Part shown: piece after piece, positions 24,560-34,858 of the stretch
Numbering within the stretch: the stretch's first letter is position 1
How the letters are laid out: every line of letters starts with the position of its first letter
Notes under the pieces: model-generated
What the model was told of the DNA's origin: nothing
The model's database searches: none
Seen by the model: only the letters and a program-made list of their open reading frames with translations
Program-made: the position numbers and the translations under genes
NCBI RefSeq assembly: GCF_000381545.1
Contig: NZ_KB906683.1
Span: forward strand, 97,330-161,329
DNA length: 64,000 bases
Reading direction: 5' to 3'
From: Rhodonellum psychrophilum GCM71 = DSM 17998
Lineage (GTDB): Bacteria > Bacteroidota > Bacteroidia > Cytophagales > Cyclobacteriaceae

Positions 24560-24599
24560 GTGTAGTTTTTACCACCACTGAGTGTAGTTTCTACTACAC
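24560..24599. promoter_or_regulatory. Two related palindromic elements, 22 bp apart
   Basis: GTGTAGTTTCTACTACAC at 24582-24599 is an inverted repeat (GTGTAG/CTACAC). A partial copy, GTGTAGTTTTTACCACCA, begins at 24560. The 22-bp phasing is two helical turns, as in cooperative operators. It sits between the esterase terminator and the 3' end of the DUF4230 gene, an odd place for a promoter. Confidence 0.35.
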
Positions 24600-24750
24600 G
24601 CAAATATGAACAGATTCACCATGGAAAGCATTTCGCAAAAGGTCATTTCCATTGGCTAAGGCAGGTAACGACCTGGATATAAAATTCTTCCTACTCGAAT
24701 TAAAAATTCTAAGGATAGAAAAGCATAGCCAACACTACGCCAAGCAGCGA

Positions 24751-25401
24751 TTATCGATTCAATTCATTCAATTGGTCCCGATCTTCGATAACCTTATTTT
24801 GGATGATCAGCGTCCAACCCATGGACTTGGTGAAAAAGAAGAGATCAAAAAGCTCACTTTGCAACCGCTCATTGGCATTTTCCTTCAGGCTTGATTTATC
24901 GATCATAGCCCTGAACCTGATCATGACACTTTCCTTTACTTTGTTATAATCCTTGGCTTCGAACTTATTCAAATATTCTTGCTTCACATCGTAATATTCA
25001 ATGTCTGGGTAGATATTGATGACTGGCTCTGGAATATTGGTCACCGTCAATGTCTTATTGGCCTCATCCAACTCAAACGTCATCTGTCGCAGGTCATACT
25101 CCACGGTGGCCTTGGCATTGGCGACCACGAGTGCTTTTTTTTCGGAGCTGAACATGTCGAGATAGAAGCGCTTGGAGTTTTTGAAGGTAAACACCTCTGA
25201 AAAATATCCCTCTGTAACGATCAATTTTCCCACATTCTCGATTCGTTGTTGGATCATGGCAGAACTTGACTTGATTTCATCCTTCGATTCCTTATTGTTC
25301 ATCCAAAGAAAAACCGTCAGCGACAGTCCAAGCGCAATCATAAATCCAAAAACAAATCTTACCATGGTTTTCTGTGGGTCTTTTACAATACCTGTCCCCA
25401 T
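24751..25401 (-). CDS. DUF4230 membrane-anchored protein
   Basis: 216 residues, one N-terminal transmembrane anchor (FVFGFMIALGLSLTVFLWM, about 16-35) and an extracytoplasmic DUF4230 domain. The family core is clear: ENVGKLIVTEGYFSEVFTF, ALVVANAKATVEYDLRQMTF and TLTVTNIPEPVINIYPDIEY. Proteins of this family are widespread in Bacteroidota and of unknown function. Met13 (25365) is an alternative start that leaves the anchor intact. Monocistronic. Confidence 0.85.
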   Translation of the reverse strand: MGTGIVKDPQKTMVRFVFGFMIALGLSLTVFLWMNNKESKDEIKSSSAMIQQRIENVGKLIVTEGYFSEVFTFKNSKRFYLDMFSSEKKALVVANAKATVEYDLRQMTFELDEANKTLTVTNIPEPVINIYPDIEYYDVKQEYLNKFEAKDYNKVKESVMIRFRAMIDKSSLKENANERLQSELFDLFFFTKSMGWTLIIQNKVIEDRDQLNELNR

Positions 25402-25704
25402 TAACCGAAATCAGTTGACCAAGGTTCTCCGAGCCTACAAGATGCTCCATAAAAAATTGGTTTCTCACCTAGATTCGAAATTTCAGTCCCGAAACCGGAT
25501 ATTTTTCCGGATTACACATGAATTTGATTCTTTTTCGAATAAAACTATTTCAAACATTGTCTCCGGAAAAATATAATCGATACCGTATTCAATGAATAAT
25601 ATATTCCTCTATATATTTGATTTAATATTTTATATATGACTTGAAATTACAATTATATTGTTATATTAATGGTAAGAAATATTGTTGACAATAAATGTTA
25701 CGAA

Positions 25705-26859
25705 TTACTTGAAATCCTTTACTGTCAAATACATCAATATAAGATGCTCATCCTCCAATTCCTCTTTGTGTTCTTCATAAAAGGAATGTATATTACTGTC
25801 GCCTTGATCAGTTTTGCTTTCATTTCCAAAAGTCTCCATATAATTGGATTTGAATTGGTTTGAATACATCTTAACTACTACCTGATCTCCATTGATCGTC
25901 CAAGGAATAGAGGTGGTCTGCATTCTGTCAATATCATTGTTCATGTTTTTACCTTGGTAGCGCACCTTGTTTTTTGAATCCAAAAATATATAATGCGCAT
26001 TGGAGTTTTGTCTGACCACCATTAAATAGGAATCCTTTAAAGGGAGAAAAGAATTGATAACATCAATCAAGCCATTGGCTTGTATGTATTCGTTTTCTTC
26101 CATCATGCCTGAAAAACGACTTCTCATTGTGGAATCAAAACCATATTTTCCAAAATCAAAATTCTTGACATATTCTAAATCCCCATCCTTGTCAAAAACT
26201 GCAATACTTTGGGAAAAGGGTAAATTGTAATAAATCAATCCTTTTCTTTGCCGCTGTATAAAACCATTCTGATCCAAAGAAATTCTTTTTTCAATGTTTT
26301 TGGGGATGTCGATATATCCCGTCACCTCATCGTTCTTCTTTTTTATGATTCTAAAACCCATTTCAGGGTCATTGTGCATGTAATACAGGGAAAAATCATC
26401 GTTTCTATAGAAGCTTGCCTTCAATAACTCATTATTTTCAGTACCCAACACATTTCCGTCCAGATCAAAAATCAGTGTTTTTTTTGTCATGGCATCCTTC
26501 AAAAAAATGCGCTGACCCAAAATTTGAAAATCATCGATCGTTTCAAATTCCAAAGGACCTGCACCCGATGCGGATATAGCATACAAAAATTTCCCTTCGG
26601 CAGAATAGCTGAAAAACTTATTCTGCCTATCATCCAAAATAAATATCCTGTCTCCCACAAATTCAAATTTATATGGATTCACCATCGGATGCAATGAATC
26701 TTCCTTTATCAACACATATTCGATCGCTCCAAATACGTCTGAAAAATTTCCTGAAATCGATTTATCAACATCGATAACTATTTTATTATTTTTTGGAGTT
26801 GTATTGCAGCTAAAAAACACTAACAAAAAGGAGTAAAGGGTGTATTTAAGTAATTTCAT
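25705..26859 (-). CDS. 6-bladed beta-propeller lipoprotein
   Basis: I start at the ATG at 26857-26859 because it yields a lipoprotein signal (MKLLKYTLYSFLLVFFSC); the frame extends 22 codons further up without a signal. The 384-residue protein has the blade pattern of the Bacteroidota 6-bladed-propeller (NHL-like) family: EYVLIKEDSLHPM, FVGDRIFILDDRQNKFFSYS, GKFLYAISASGAGPLEF and IFLKDAMTKKTLIFDLDG. These often sit in peptide- or glycan-linked loci, but nothing adjacent indicates a substrate. Probably exposed on the cell surface or in the periplasm. It has no obvious terminator immediately after its stop. Confidence 0.85.
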   Translation of the reverse strand: MKLLKYTLYSFLLVFFSCNTTPKNNKIVIDVDKSISGNFSDVFGAIEYVLIKEDSLHPMVNPYKFEFVGDRIFILDDRQNKFFSYSAEGKFLYAISASGAGPLEFETIDDFQILGQRIFLKDAMTKKTLIFDLDGNVLGTENNELLKASFYRNDDFSLYYMHNDPEMGFRIIKKKNDEVTGYIDIPKNIEKRISLDQNGFIQRQRKGLIYYNLPFSQSIAVFDKDGDLEYVKNFDFGKYGFDSTMRSRFSGMMEENEYIQANGLIDVINSFLPLKDSYLMVVRQNSNAHYIFLDSKNKVRYQGKNMNNDIDRMQTTSIPWTINGDQVVVKMYSNQFKSNYMETFGNESKTDQGDSNIHSFYEEHKEELEDEHLILMYLTVKDFK

Positions 26860-27406
26860 ACTATTTAGAATTAAAATGATCCTTCTATTTTTTCCAAAGA
26901 CCACTATTGGGTTATGATTTAACAATTGATTTTAAACCTATAATTTACACACATGAAAAATGATTTTATTATTATAGGCTTATCATTTAAAAGGAATGTA
27001 GGAAAACAATTACAAAACCTTTTACGATTAAAAACTACAATTATTCAAACATTAAAATTTATAGCTATGTAAATAGACCTATGAAACTAAAAAAAAAAAA
27101 CACGAATCAAAACTTAAACTAAATTAATTGTTTTTTTTTATGAAATCGATTTTCATCCAAATATCGATGGCCTTTAATTCTTACGAAGATAAGAAAACCG
27201 TCTAAAAAGCCATATTCAAATTGTTGGCCAATAAAACCGAGCACTTCTCCCCCATCTTCAAATTATTATTGAATTGGGACATAAATCGAACTAAAAAAAA
27301 ATTCCTCCTGACTAAGAGATTTGACGATTCCCTCCCCAACCCACGCCAAAAAAAAGCCCCGGAAATCCGGGGCTTTTTTGACTCTCAAAGATTTGTTTGT
27401 TGAATC
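26860..27406. other. AT-rich intergenic region with a terminator at its end
   Basis: No gene recognised. It must hold the promoter of the 6-bladed-propeller gene (minus strand). Long A and T runs occur at 27087-27140. The last 60 bp contain the terminator of the glycan utilisation operon. Confidence 0.6.
27348..27379 (-). terminator. Terminator of the sus-like operon
   Basis: AGCCCCGG (27355-27362) and CCGGGGCT (27367-27374) form a strong hairpin around AAAT, followed on the minus strand by a run of T. It lies 28 bp past the GH16 stop. The plus strand also ends in TTTTT, so it may work both ways. Confidence 0.9.
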
Positions 27407-28531
27407 CTACTTTTGGAACACACGGATATAATCCACCACCATCTGTTGTGGGAATGCCGTACTGCCATCCGGGCTTCCCGGCCAGTTTCCACCTACTGCC
27501 ACATTGAAGATAAAGAAAAAGGATTTCCTGAATTCATCCAAGGACGCAGGACTGATGTCTATTTCATGGTATTGTACGCCATCCAATAGCCAAGCGATTT
27601 TCTTTTCATCCCAAACAATGGAGAAAACATGGAACTTGTCATTGAAGATCCCCTCTTGCAGACTGGTGCTTCCTCCATAATAGGCATAAGCTCCATTATT
27701 GTCCCAATGGACGGTTCCGTGAACGGTATTGTCACGGCCGTTGGGATTTCCACCGATCATTTCCATGATATCAATCTCACCACAAGCTGGCCATGAGATT
27801 GTCGATATCGCATCCCCCAGCATCCAGAGGGCCGGCCAAACGCCTTGCCCTTTTGGCAAGACCGCTCGGATATCAACCCTTCCAAACTGGAAAGATTTCT
27901 TTCCTTGGGTTTTGATCCTGGAAGAAGTATAATTTTTACCTCCAACGCTCTCCTGCTTTGCCGTGATGGTAAGATAACCGTCTTTGACCTCGGTATTTTC
28001 CCTTCGGTAATATTCCAGCTCGTTGTTTCCCCAACCACAGAGATTGGGACAACCGTCTCCGATCTCAAAAACCCAATCCTCGGACAGGCTGGTTCCTGAA
28101 AACTCATCTTGCCAAACCAGGTTATAGCCGGCATATGTCAAAGGGCTTTCATAGCCGTCCATGGGAATTCCCAAGCCCAGTTCTTCCTCAGTGATCGTCA
28201 CAGCTGTTTCTTTGGAGATAAACAATTCCTCCGTCACGTGTGCCTGAACAATGATTTTATATTCTCCAGGGTTTCTGTACGCATAAACCGCCTCGTTCCC
28301 GATTGCCCGCTCCAGCGTTTGATTAGGGACCCCAAAACCCACCTTATAGAAATTCGCATTGGTGGCGGAAAAGGACACGGTCACCGATCCATTTGGATTT
28401 TTATTCAGTGATACTGCCAGGTTTTCTGGAAGTATCACTTGATTCTCTGCCACATCCTCCTGACAGCCATAGGAAACCCAAAGGCCGAGCAGGAGAATGG
28501 TTAAGATTTTGAATTTGTAGAACATAATCAT
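27407..28531 (-). CDS. GH16 endo-beta-glucanase lipoprotein (laminarinase-like)
   Basis: 374 residues. A lipoprotein signal (ILLLGLWVSYGC) is followed by an Ig/PKD-like domain (about 25-115) and a GH16 catalytic domain. The active-site motif EIDIMEMIGG gives nucleophile E252 and acid/base E257, and flanking family signatures are seen: LVWQDEFSGTSLSEDWVFEIG, WPALWMLGD and VDYIRVFQ at the end. The subgroup with 'EIDxxE' and an upstream WP...G pattern acts on beta-1,3- or mixed-linkage glucan. It is the last gene of a SusC-SusD-SGBP-GH16 operon (7 bp gap), consistent with a surface enzyme that cuts the polymer for import. The start could also be the ATG two codons later. Confidence 0.93.
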   Translation of the reverse strand: MIMFYKFKILTILLLGLWVSYGCQEDVAENQVILPENLAVSLNKNPNGSVTVSFSATNANFYKVGFGVPNQTLERAIGNEAVYAYRNPGEYKIIVQAHVTEELFISKETAVTITEEELGLGIPMDGYESPLTYAGYNLVWQDEFSGTSLSEDWVFEIGDGCPNLCGWGNNELEYYRRENTEVKDGYLTITAKQESVGGKNYTSSRIKTQGKKSFQFGRVDIRAVLPKGQGVWPALWMLGDAISTISWPACGEIDIMEMIGGNPNGRDNTVHGTVHWDNNGAYAYYGGSTSLQEGIFNDKFHVFSIVWDEKKIAWLLDGVQYHEIDISPASLDEFRKSFFFIFNVAVGGNWPGSPDGSTAFPQQMVVDYIRVFQK

Positions 28532-28538
28532 TGATGTT

Positions 28539-30032
28539 TTATGCAGGGATCAGGACAAAGGTCCAGAATACGCCTCCATTGTTGGTAATGTCGATGGTGA
28601 TCGTCAGTTCTTCTTTATCGCCTTCATTTACATAACCAATAACATCATAAGTGACAGATCTGTTGGCTTGCGGTGGTCCAGCCGTATATTCACCACCATT
28701 AAACGCCTTGGGAAGCACGATAAACGCACCTGTTCCTGTCACCGTGATTTTGGGTTTGGCCGAAGATGTTCCCGGTGTAAAAGAGAATTTATGCTCTCCC
28801 GAAGCCCAGGCGGCACCGGCAGTCCCCGTCAATTTGGATTCCTCCTGACAGCCATCACTGATCCCCAAATAACCTTCTCCATAGACGTCTCCTTTGGCAT
28901 CATAGGCAAAAAACCCATCTTGTCCGAAGATAAACTCATCGTTGAATAGACAGGCCCTATCCGCGGATATATCCAGTCCATTTGGGAAAAATGCATCACT
29001 TCCAGGTGCTGGACCTACTCCAAATGCCTTGACGGCAGGCTTTAACTTCCAAGCCTTTTGATTGGCACCTACCAAATTCTGTAAGGTAATATTGACTTCA
29101 CCTGGTGTTGGCTCGGGTTCTGGCTGCGGTACTGGAGCAGGCTCATTGCCACCACCACTTTGGAATCCGGCAGGAATCAATCTGATATACCAAGCAAGCC
29201 CTTCATTCGCTTGATCAACAAATCTCAGGAACAACTGATTCTCTTCGATATTGATGATCTGATATGTCCTGGTCCCGGCAAAATAGCCAATGAATCCCCC
29301 GTTTGATATGGTCAATTCCGGATAGGCTCCATCAGCTTCCACGATGTTCCAGGTCAATCCGGCAGGCGGATTGTACGGCGCTCTTAAGTCACCCACTCCA
29401 GAATCCACCGCCCCTGAGAAATTACTTCCCTGCGCAGCATTGATGTACACATTGCCATTGGTTTTCATAATAAACCCAAAATTATTCAAAACGAAGGTGT
29501 ATCTGTCATCATACATCCCACCACCGGCTTTTTCATTTGGCCCGGCTTGGTAATATTCCGGAAAGTCTCCCGCCTGTGAAGGATCAGGTCCAACCCCGAA
29601 ATGTCCTGTAGCCGCAGAGTCCAAAACCCATGTTTTGCCGTTCAAAGCTTCCACACCACCTGTTAGGAAATTAAAAATCGGTCTATCCAACAACAAGGGA
29701 TCTGTCTTTTCGATGACTACCTCACGGCTTGAGGAAACACTTCCTCCTCTGCTAAAAACCGTCAACGTGACTGTATAGGTGCCAGCTGAAGGATAGATTC
29801 CCTGGGCTGTTTTACCAGTGGCAGTTGCCCCGTTGCCGAGGTCCCAATTCATCAGGAAAAACTCTTGGTCCGCTGTGAAATTCAGGATATTGTCACTATC
29901 TGCAGTTGCTTGGAAATTAAAAGCAGCTTGATCAGCCGTAGGGGCTTCGTCCGTGAGGGAATACTCCTCAATACAGGCCGCCAAAAACACGACGGGCAGC
30001 ATCAACATGAAATACTTTATATATTTTTTCAT
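28539..30032 (-). CDS. PKD-domain surface glycan-binding lipoprotein
   Basis: 497 residues with a lipobox (LPVVFLAACIEEY). A PKD domain (about 35-108; WDLGNGATATGKTAQGIYPS then AGTYTVTLTV) precedes two related domains: one opens with NGKTWVLDSAATGHFGVGPD (about 125-295), the other with NQKAWKLKPAVKAFGVGPAP (about 322-497), joined by a proline/glutamate linker (EPAPVPQPEPEPTPGEV). The repeated domain indicates internal duplication. Position between SusD and GH16 is that of a surface glycan-binding protein (SusE/F or SGBP-B role), which would hold beta-glucan chains outside the cell. The binding residues cannot be read from sequence. Confidence 0.85.
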   Translation of the reverse strand: MKKYIKYFMLMLPVVFLAACIEEYSLTDEAPTADQAAFNFQATADSDNILNFTADQEFFLMNWDLGNGATATGKTAQGIYPSAGTYTVTLTVFSRGGSVSSSREVVIEKTDPLLLDRPIFNFLTGGVEALNGKTWVLDSAATGHFGVGPDPSQAGDFPEYYQAGPNEKAGGGMYDDRYTFVLNNFGFIMKTNGNVYINAAQGSNFSGAVDSGVGDLRAPYNPPAGLTWNIVEADGAYPELTISNGGFIGYFAGTRTYQIINIEENQLFLRFVDQANEGLAWYIRLIPAGFQSGGGNEPAPVPQPEPEPTPGEVNITLQNLVGANQKAWKLKPAVKAFGVGPAPGSDAFFPNGLDISADRACLFNDEFIFGQDGFFAYDAKGDVYGEGYLGISDGCQEESKLTGTAGAAWASGEHKFSFTPGTSSAKPKITVTGTGAFIVLPKAFNGGEYTAGPPQANRSVTYDVIGYVNEGDKEELTITIDITNNGGVFWTFVLIPA

Positions 30033-30043
30033 CTTTTTAAAAT

Positions 30044-31513
30044 TTAATAACCAGGATTTTGTTGCCAGTTTCCGCCAGCCAAATCTATTTCAACCTGTGG
30101 TATTGGAAACAATTCATGCTTACCGGGTTGAAAACCGGCAATGATATCCGCTGCTCTTCCAGTTCTGACCAGATCAAAAAACCTGAATCCTTCACCCGAT
30201 AGCTCAAGCCTTCTCTCTCTGTAGATGTCTTCCAGCAATTGGCCTCCTGAACTGTTGATCAATGGCATCCCAACCCTTGCCCGCACTTTATTGAGTTCGG
30301 TCCTTGCCCTTCCATCATCACCGGATTTTTGGAAAGCTTCTGCAGCCATCAGCAACACATCTGCAAATCGGATTGCCCTGTAATTCAATGGACTGGTAAG
30401 GTCATCATCCGGCAATCCTCTCTCGTTCAATCGTTTGATGTATTTGTTATTGTAATACCCAGTGTGCCCACCACCTCCTACTGCATAGGAAATTTGATCT
30501 GAATTGGGCTGACGGGCGATAAATGCATCAATATCCAAAACCGTTGCATCTCTTCTTGGATCGTTGGCGGCAAAAGCATTGTAAAGGTTTCTGGTAGGGA
30601 GATTGTAGCTGTTTCCATCTCCGTAAAAAGGCCCATTGTACAATCGGATTCCATGAAATCCCACGGCAAGGTTTCCTTCCAGGCAAACGAAACAATCATA
30701 GCCTCCACCTTCCAAACCTGAGTATTGGACGGTAAAAACGTCTTCATTGATGTTGTCGTTGGCCGTGTAAAACAAAGAACTAAAATCGCTGAACAAACCG
30801 TAACCTGCCTGATTGTTGGTGATCAAATCACCCAAAACCTGAGCAGATTCTGAATTTTTATTCTGGTAAAGCAGCACTTTACCCAAAAGCGCCATCGCAG
30901 CACCTTTGGTGATTCTGCCGATTTCAGGATTTGTCCAAGGAAGCGTTTCAACGGCTACCCTCAAATCCTTTTCAATCTGCGCGTACACTTGGGCTTTTGG
31001 CGTTCTTTGACTGGAAGTCACCTCAGAAAGCGCCAACCTTTTGTCCACCACCAATGGAATATCCCCAAAGTAAGTGACCAGAGTAAAATGATAGTAGGCA
31101 CGCAAAAATGCAGCTTGTGCCAAAATCTGATCTTTCCCTTCAAATTGGATCTTGTCCCGATTTTCAAAGATATAGTTCGCTCTTGCGATCCCGGCATAAT
31201 TGAAGCGCATTACGTTCCTCAATTCCGCATTGACTCCGCCATGTGTCATGCTTTCGATCTCGTGCAATCCTTGAGAATCATTCACACTTTCACCACCCGC
31301 TATCGAATTGTCAGAGGCGATTTCGCCAATCCAGATTTGGAGGTAGGAAGTTTGTAACAAATCGTATGCACCGATCAAAGCCCGATCGTAATCCTGCGGC
31401 GTGTTGAAGAAATTCTCCGCATCCTGGGTGAATTCCGGCTCGATATCAAGCAATTGGTCACAGGAAACCAACATTCCCATTGCAACCAGTAAAGCAGTAT
31501 ATATATATTTCAT
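30044..31513 (-). CDS. SusD/RagB-family glycan-binding lipoprotein
   Basis: 489 residues with a lipoprotein signal (LLVAMGMLVSC) and the SusD pattern: LLDIEPEFTQDAENFFNTPQ, then AQAAFLRAYYHFTLVTYFGD, and the C-terminal FADVLLMAAEAFQKSGD, ELNKVRARVGMP and IYRERRLELSGEGFRFFDLV. It forms the lid over the SusC barrel and captures oligosaccharide. It follows SusC by 5 bp and precedes the PKD lipoprotein by 11 bp. Confidence 0.97.
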   Translation of the reverse strand: MKYIYTALLVAMGMLVSCDQLLDIEPEFTQDAENFFNTPQDYDRALIGAYDLLQTSYLQIWIGEIASDNSIAGGESVNDSQGLHEIESMTHGGVNAELRNVMRFNYAGIARANYIFENRDKIQFEGKDQILAQAAFLRAYYHFTLVTYFGDIPLVVDKRLALSEVTSSQRTPKAQVYAQIEKDLRVAVETLPWTNPEIGRITKGAAMALLGKVLLYQNKNSESAQVLGDLITNNQAGYGLFSDFSSLFYTANDNINEDVFTVQYSGLEGGGYDCFVCLEGNLAVGFHGIRLYNGPFYGDGNSYNLPTRNLYNAFAANDPRRDATVLDIDAFIARQPNSDQISYAVGGGGHTGYYNNKYIKRLNERGLPDDDLTSPLNYRAIRFADVLLMAAEAFQKSGDDGRARTELNKVRARVGMPLINSSGGQLLEDIYRERRLELSGEGFRFFDLVRTGRAADIIAGFQPGKHELFPIPQVEIDLAGGNWQQNPGY

Positions 31514-31518
31514 AATGA

Positions 31519-34500
31519 TTAAAATCTAACGTTTAAACCTCCCATGATCGTTTTCGCCTGTGGATAGATTCCTCCATCAACACCTGCAAACAATGGATTC
31601 CCAGACCCCACATCAGGATCAAAACCAAGGTATTTGGTCAGTGTCACCAAATTATTGGCGGCGATATAGACCCTCAAGGAGCCGATTCTCAAATTCTCAC
31701 TCAAATTCTCACTCAAAGTGTAACCAAGCTGTAAGTTTCTCAGCCTGATAAATGAGCCATCTTCCACATAAAGATCCGAGAACACATTGTTCCTTGTTGA
31801 CCCTGTGGTCAATCTTGGGATTTCATTGGAGGATCCCGGACCCGTCCATCTGTCGAGGTTGTAAGTCAGTTGATTGGCGAAGGGCTGCTGTCTTTCGTAA
31901 TTCCGGATGATGTCTTGACCCAGTGCGGCAAAAACATTGGCAGAAAGGTCAAAACCCTTTAAATCCACGGAAAAATTAAATCCCATCACTACGTTTGGAA
32001 TAGGAGAACCAATCATGGTCCTGTCCGAATCATCACCAAAGCTGATCACACCATCGCCGTTTTGATCCACAAATCTCAAGTCCCCAGGCTGTGCACCTGG
32101 CTGAGAGACCGGACTGGAAGCGATTTCCTCCGCAGTCTGGAAGATTCCATCTGTTTTATAGCCGATAAAATATCCGATTGGAAAACCTTTCTCAAATCTG
32201 GTAGCCACATTTCCTCCGACGCTGAAACCAGCTCCAGGGATAAAATCAAATCCATCGGGAACTTTGGTCACCTCATTTTTCAAGAATGTCACATTGTAAT
32301 CCATCCTGAAATTGACCCCGGAAGTTCTTTGCGTTCCGTAACTCAATTCAAGTTCCAGACCTTTGTTGGATACATTGCCCGCATTGATCACCGGAGCCGA
32401 TCCCCCAGCGCCGTATGAACCGAGCAAAGCAGAAACTTCAGGCTGAAAAAGAAGATCCTGAGTGTTTTTGATGAAATAGTTGGCCGTGAAATCCACCTTT
32501 CCAAAAAGAGTAAGATCCACTCCCAAATTTGTCTGTCGTGTGGTCTCCCACTTCAAATCCGGATTGCTTGTGGCGCCGATTGCAGCTCCGTTGACCAATG
32601 CATTGTTGAATACATAAGTAGCCTCCCCGTTGAGCAATCCTCTGTAGCGAAACAGTCCAATCTGATCATTTCCAGACAAACCAAAACTGGCTCTGAATTT
32701 CAGAAAATCAACAGCACTGGATCCGAAAAAATCCTCTTCGGAAAGTATCCATGCTCCAGAAATAGAGGGGAAGTAACCAATTCTGTTGTTTTCACCAAAA
32801 TTTGTGGATCCATCCCTTCTGACGATTCCGGAAATAAAATAACGCTGCTTGTAATCGTATTCCGTCCTTAAGAATACCGATGTCAACCTTTGTCGGGATT
32901 GGAAGGAACCAACATTGTTCAGATACCCACCACCCGCTTGATTGGCGGAGATATCAGCCAAATCCAGTGAATTGTTGGGGATATTGAAGCCTATTCCGTT
33001 GAGGCCAAGGCTTCTGTTTCCTACATAGGAGACACCAGCAGTTCCTTTGACTCTATGGACTTCATTGAAGGTTTCATTGTAGTTCATGAAAGCTTCAAGG
33101 TTATAATCCAAAAAGGTATTTCTGCCTTCGCTTACACTCGCTCCTCTTTCAATTTCCAATCCGCCAAGATTCAAGATCACTGGATCCAAATTGGCGTTTC
33201 GGGCACTGTTGGCAAATTTGCCGGCACCGTACCAAACCAAGGGATTGAAAGACTTGCTGTCCACCAATGCATAATTGTATCCGGCTCTTCCTACAAGTGT
33301 AAACTGATTGTTGATCTTATAAGAAAGCTCTTCTTTCCCGACGAGTTTGTTCACCCATGCATTGTTATAGGTGTTTTCGATCTGCGCAACGGGATTGATG
33401 ATGTCATTGACATTGGCGAGGTAAGAATACCTCCCGTCGGTAAAAACAGATTCGGTTGGGTATGCATTGATGGCATTGTAAAGCACGGATCCAATGCCTC
33501 CCTGTGCGATACCACTGCTTTCTTCACGGGTAAACAATAGAACGTTCGACAACGTCAATTTCGGAGCGATTTCCGTGGTAAAATTCACCCTGGCGCTATA
33601 GCGTTCGAAATTTGCTTTGGGACCACCCACAATTCCCTCTTGGGCAAAATAGGAAGCACCAATGGAGTAGGATGTCTTAGCAGAACCACCTGTGACGGTC
33701 ATGTTGTATTCTTGGATAGGCGCTTCTTGAAAAACCGCCCGCTGCCAATCCGTTCCTTCACCAATGTTGGTGTTGTTGAATGGAGCCTGCTGACCACCTG
33801 CGGCGAAAGCCTCATTCTTGAGGATCGCATATTCTCGGGCATTCAATAAGTCCAATTGTCTGGCGGTTTGTTGTACACCGTAATAAGCACTGAAATCCAA
33901 AGTCGGTTTGGAATTTAGGGCTCCCTTTCTTGTTTCGATTAGAATGACACCGTTTGCTGCCCTGACACCATAAATACCTGCCGTTCCATCCTTCAGTACA
34001 TTGACCGATTCAATATCACTGGGATTCAATGCATTCAAACCTGCGGCATCATAAATCACACCGTCGACCAAAATCAAAGGATCATTGTCCCCAAAAGTAC
34101 CGATTCCCCTGATTCTGATATTGGAAGTTCCCCCGGGAGCACCTGAGTTGGTCGAGATGTTAACCCCTGAAATCTGACCCTGTAAGGCCTGATCTACCCT
34201 AGGCATGTTCATCTTTTTGATTGCATCTCCCTTTACCTGTGAAGTGGCTCCAGTCAGCTCCTTTTTGGTGGCCGTCCCATACCCGATGACCACGACCTCA
34301 TTCAGCGAAGTAATTTCTTCGTCAAGGATGAGGTTGATGGTTCGGTTGTTTCCCACATTGAGTGTTTGGGATTTGAAGCCGATAAAACTGAATTGGAGAC
34401 GATCGCCTTCCGCTGCTAAAATGGAGTAAATGCCATCCAAATTTGAAATTGTTCCAACTGTGGAACCTACCTTTAATACACTGACTCCGGGAATGGGTTC

Positions 34501-34599
34501 GCCATCAGACCCGGTTATTTTTCCTGTGATCGAAATCGATTGCGCCATGAGGGAATAATTGAGTACCATGACACAACACAACCATAAAAGTTTTTTCAT
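31519..34599 (-). CDS. SusC/RagA-family TonB-dependent transporter
   Basis: 1,026 residues. Signal peptide (MKKLLWLCCVMVLNYSLMAQ), carboxypeptidase-D-regulatory-like domain (ITGKITGSDGEPIPGVSVLK, about 22-105), plug (VVIGYGTATKKELTGATSQV, GTSNIRIRGIGTFGDNDPLI, LVDGV) and a beta-barrel to the C-terminal strand (YPQAKTIMGGLNVRF, aromatic end). It imports oligosaccharides through the outer membrane with TonB energy. It is the first gene of the operon; the 244 bp to the divergent regulator hold both promoters. A palindrome GTTAATTATTAAC sits at 34615-34627 in its leader. Confidence 0.97.
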   Translation of the reverse strand: MKKLLWLCCVMVLNYSLMAQSISITGKITGSDGEPIPGVSVLKVGSTVGTISNLDGIYSILAAEGDRLQFSFIGFKSQTLNVGNNRTINLILDEEITSLNEVVVIGYGTATKKELTGATSQVKGDAIKKMNMPRVDQALQGQISGVNISTNSGAPGGTSNIRIRGIGTFGDNDPLILVDGVIYDAAGLNALNPSDIESVNVLKDGTAGIYGVRAANGVILIETRKGALNSKPTLDFSAYYGVQQTARQLDLLNAREYAILKNEAFAAGGQQAPFNNTNIGEGTDWQRAVFQEAPIQEYNMTVTGGSAKTSYSIGASYFAQEGIVGGPKANFERYSARVNFTTEIAPKLTLSNVLLFTREESSGIAQGGIGSVLYNAINAYPTESVFTDGRYSYLANVNDIINPVAQIENTYNNAWVNKLVGKEELSYKINNQFTLVGRAGYNYALVDSKSFNPLVWYGAGKFANSARNANLDPVILNLGGLEIERGASVSEGRNTFLDYNLEAFMNYNETFNEVHRVKGTAGVSYVGNRSLGLNGIGFNIPNNSLDLADISANQAGGGYLNNVGSFQSRQRLTSVFLRTEYDYKQRYFISGIVRRDGSTNFGENNRIGYFPSISGAWILSEEDFFGSSAVDFLKFRASFGLSGNDQIGLFRYRGLLNGEATYVFNNALVNGAAIGATSNPDLKWETTRQTNLGVDLTLFGKVDFTANYFIKNTQDLLFQPEVSALLGSYGAGGSAPVINAGNVSNKGLELELSYGTQRTSGVNFRMDYNVTFLKNEVTKVPDGFDFIPGAGFSVGGNVATRFEKGFPIGYFIGYKTDGIFQTAEEIASSPVSQPGAQPGDLRFVDQNGDGVISFGDDSDRTMIGSPIPNVVMGFNFSVDLKGFDLSANVFAALGQDIIRNYERQQPFANQLTYNLDRWTGPGSSNEIPRLTTGSTRNNVFSDLYVEDGSFIRLRNLQLGYTLSENLSENLRIGSLRVYIAANNLVTLTKYLGFDPDVGSGNPLFAGVDGGIYPQAKTIMGGLNVRF

Positions 34600-34858
34600 A
34601 TTTAAATTTTTGGGGTTAATTATTAACTGACATAAAACACGACATAAGGTAAATCACATCAAAAAAAACCAATACAACATTAATACATCAAGGACCAAAA
34701 TTCAATTTCACAAAAACACAACAAGCACACCTTAATAAGCCATTTAAAGGGAAATTTCGCATGTTTTTAAATTCTTTATTTATTACTTCAAACCTATTTT
34801 TCTAACACAACAAAGGAATTTATTATATTGAAAAAAAATACCCTTGATTCCACCCAAA

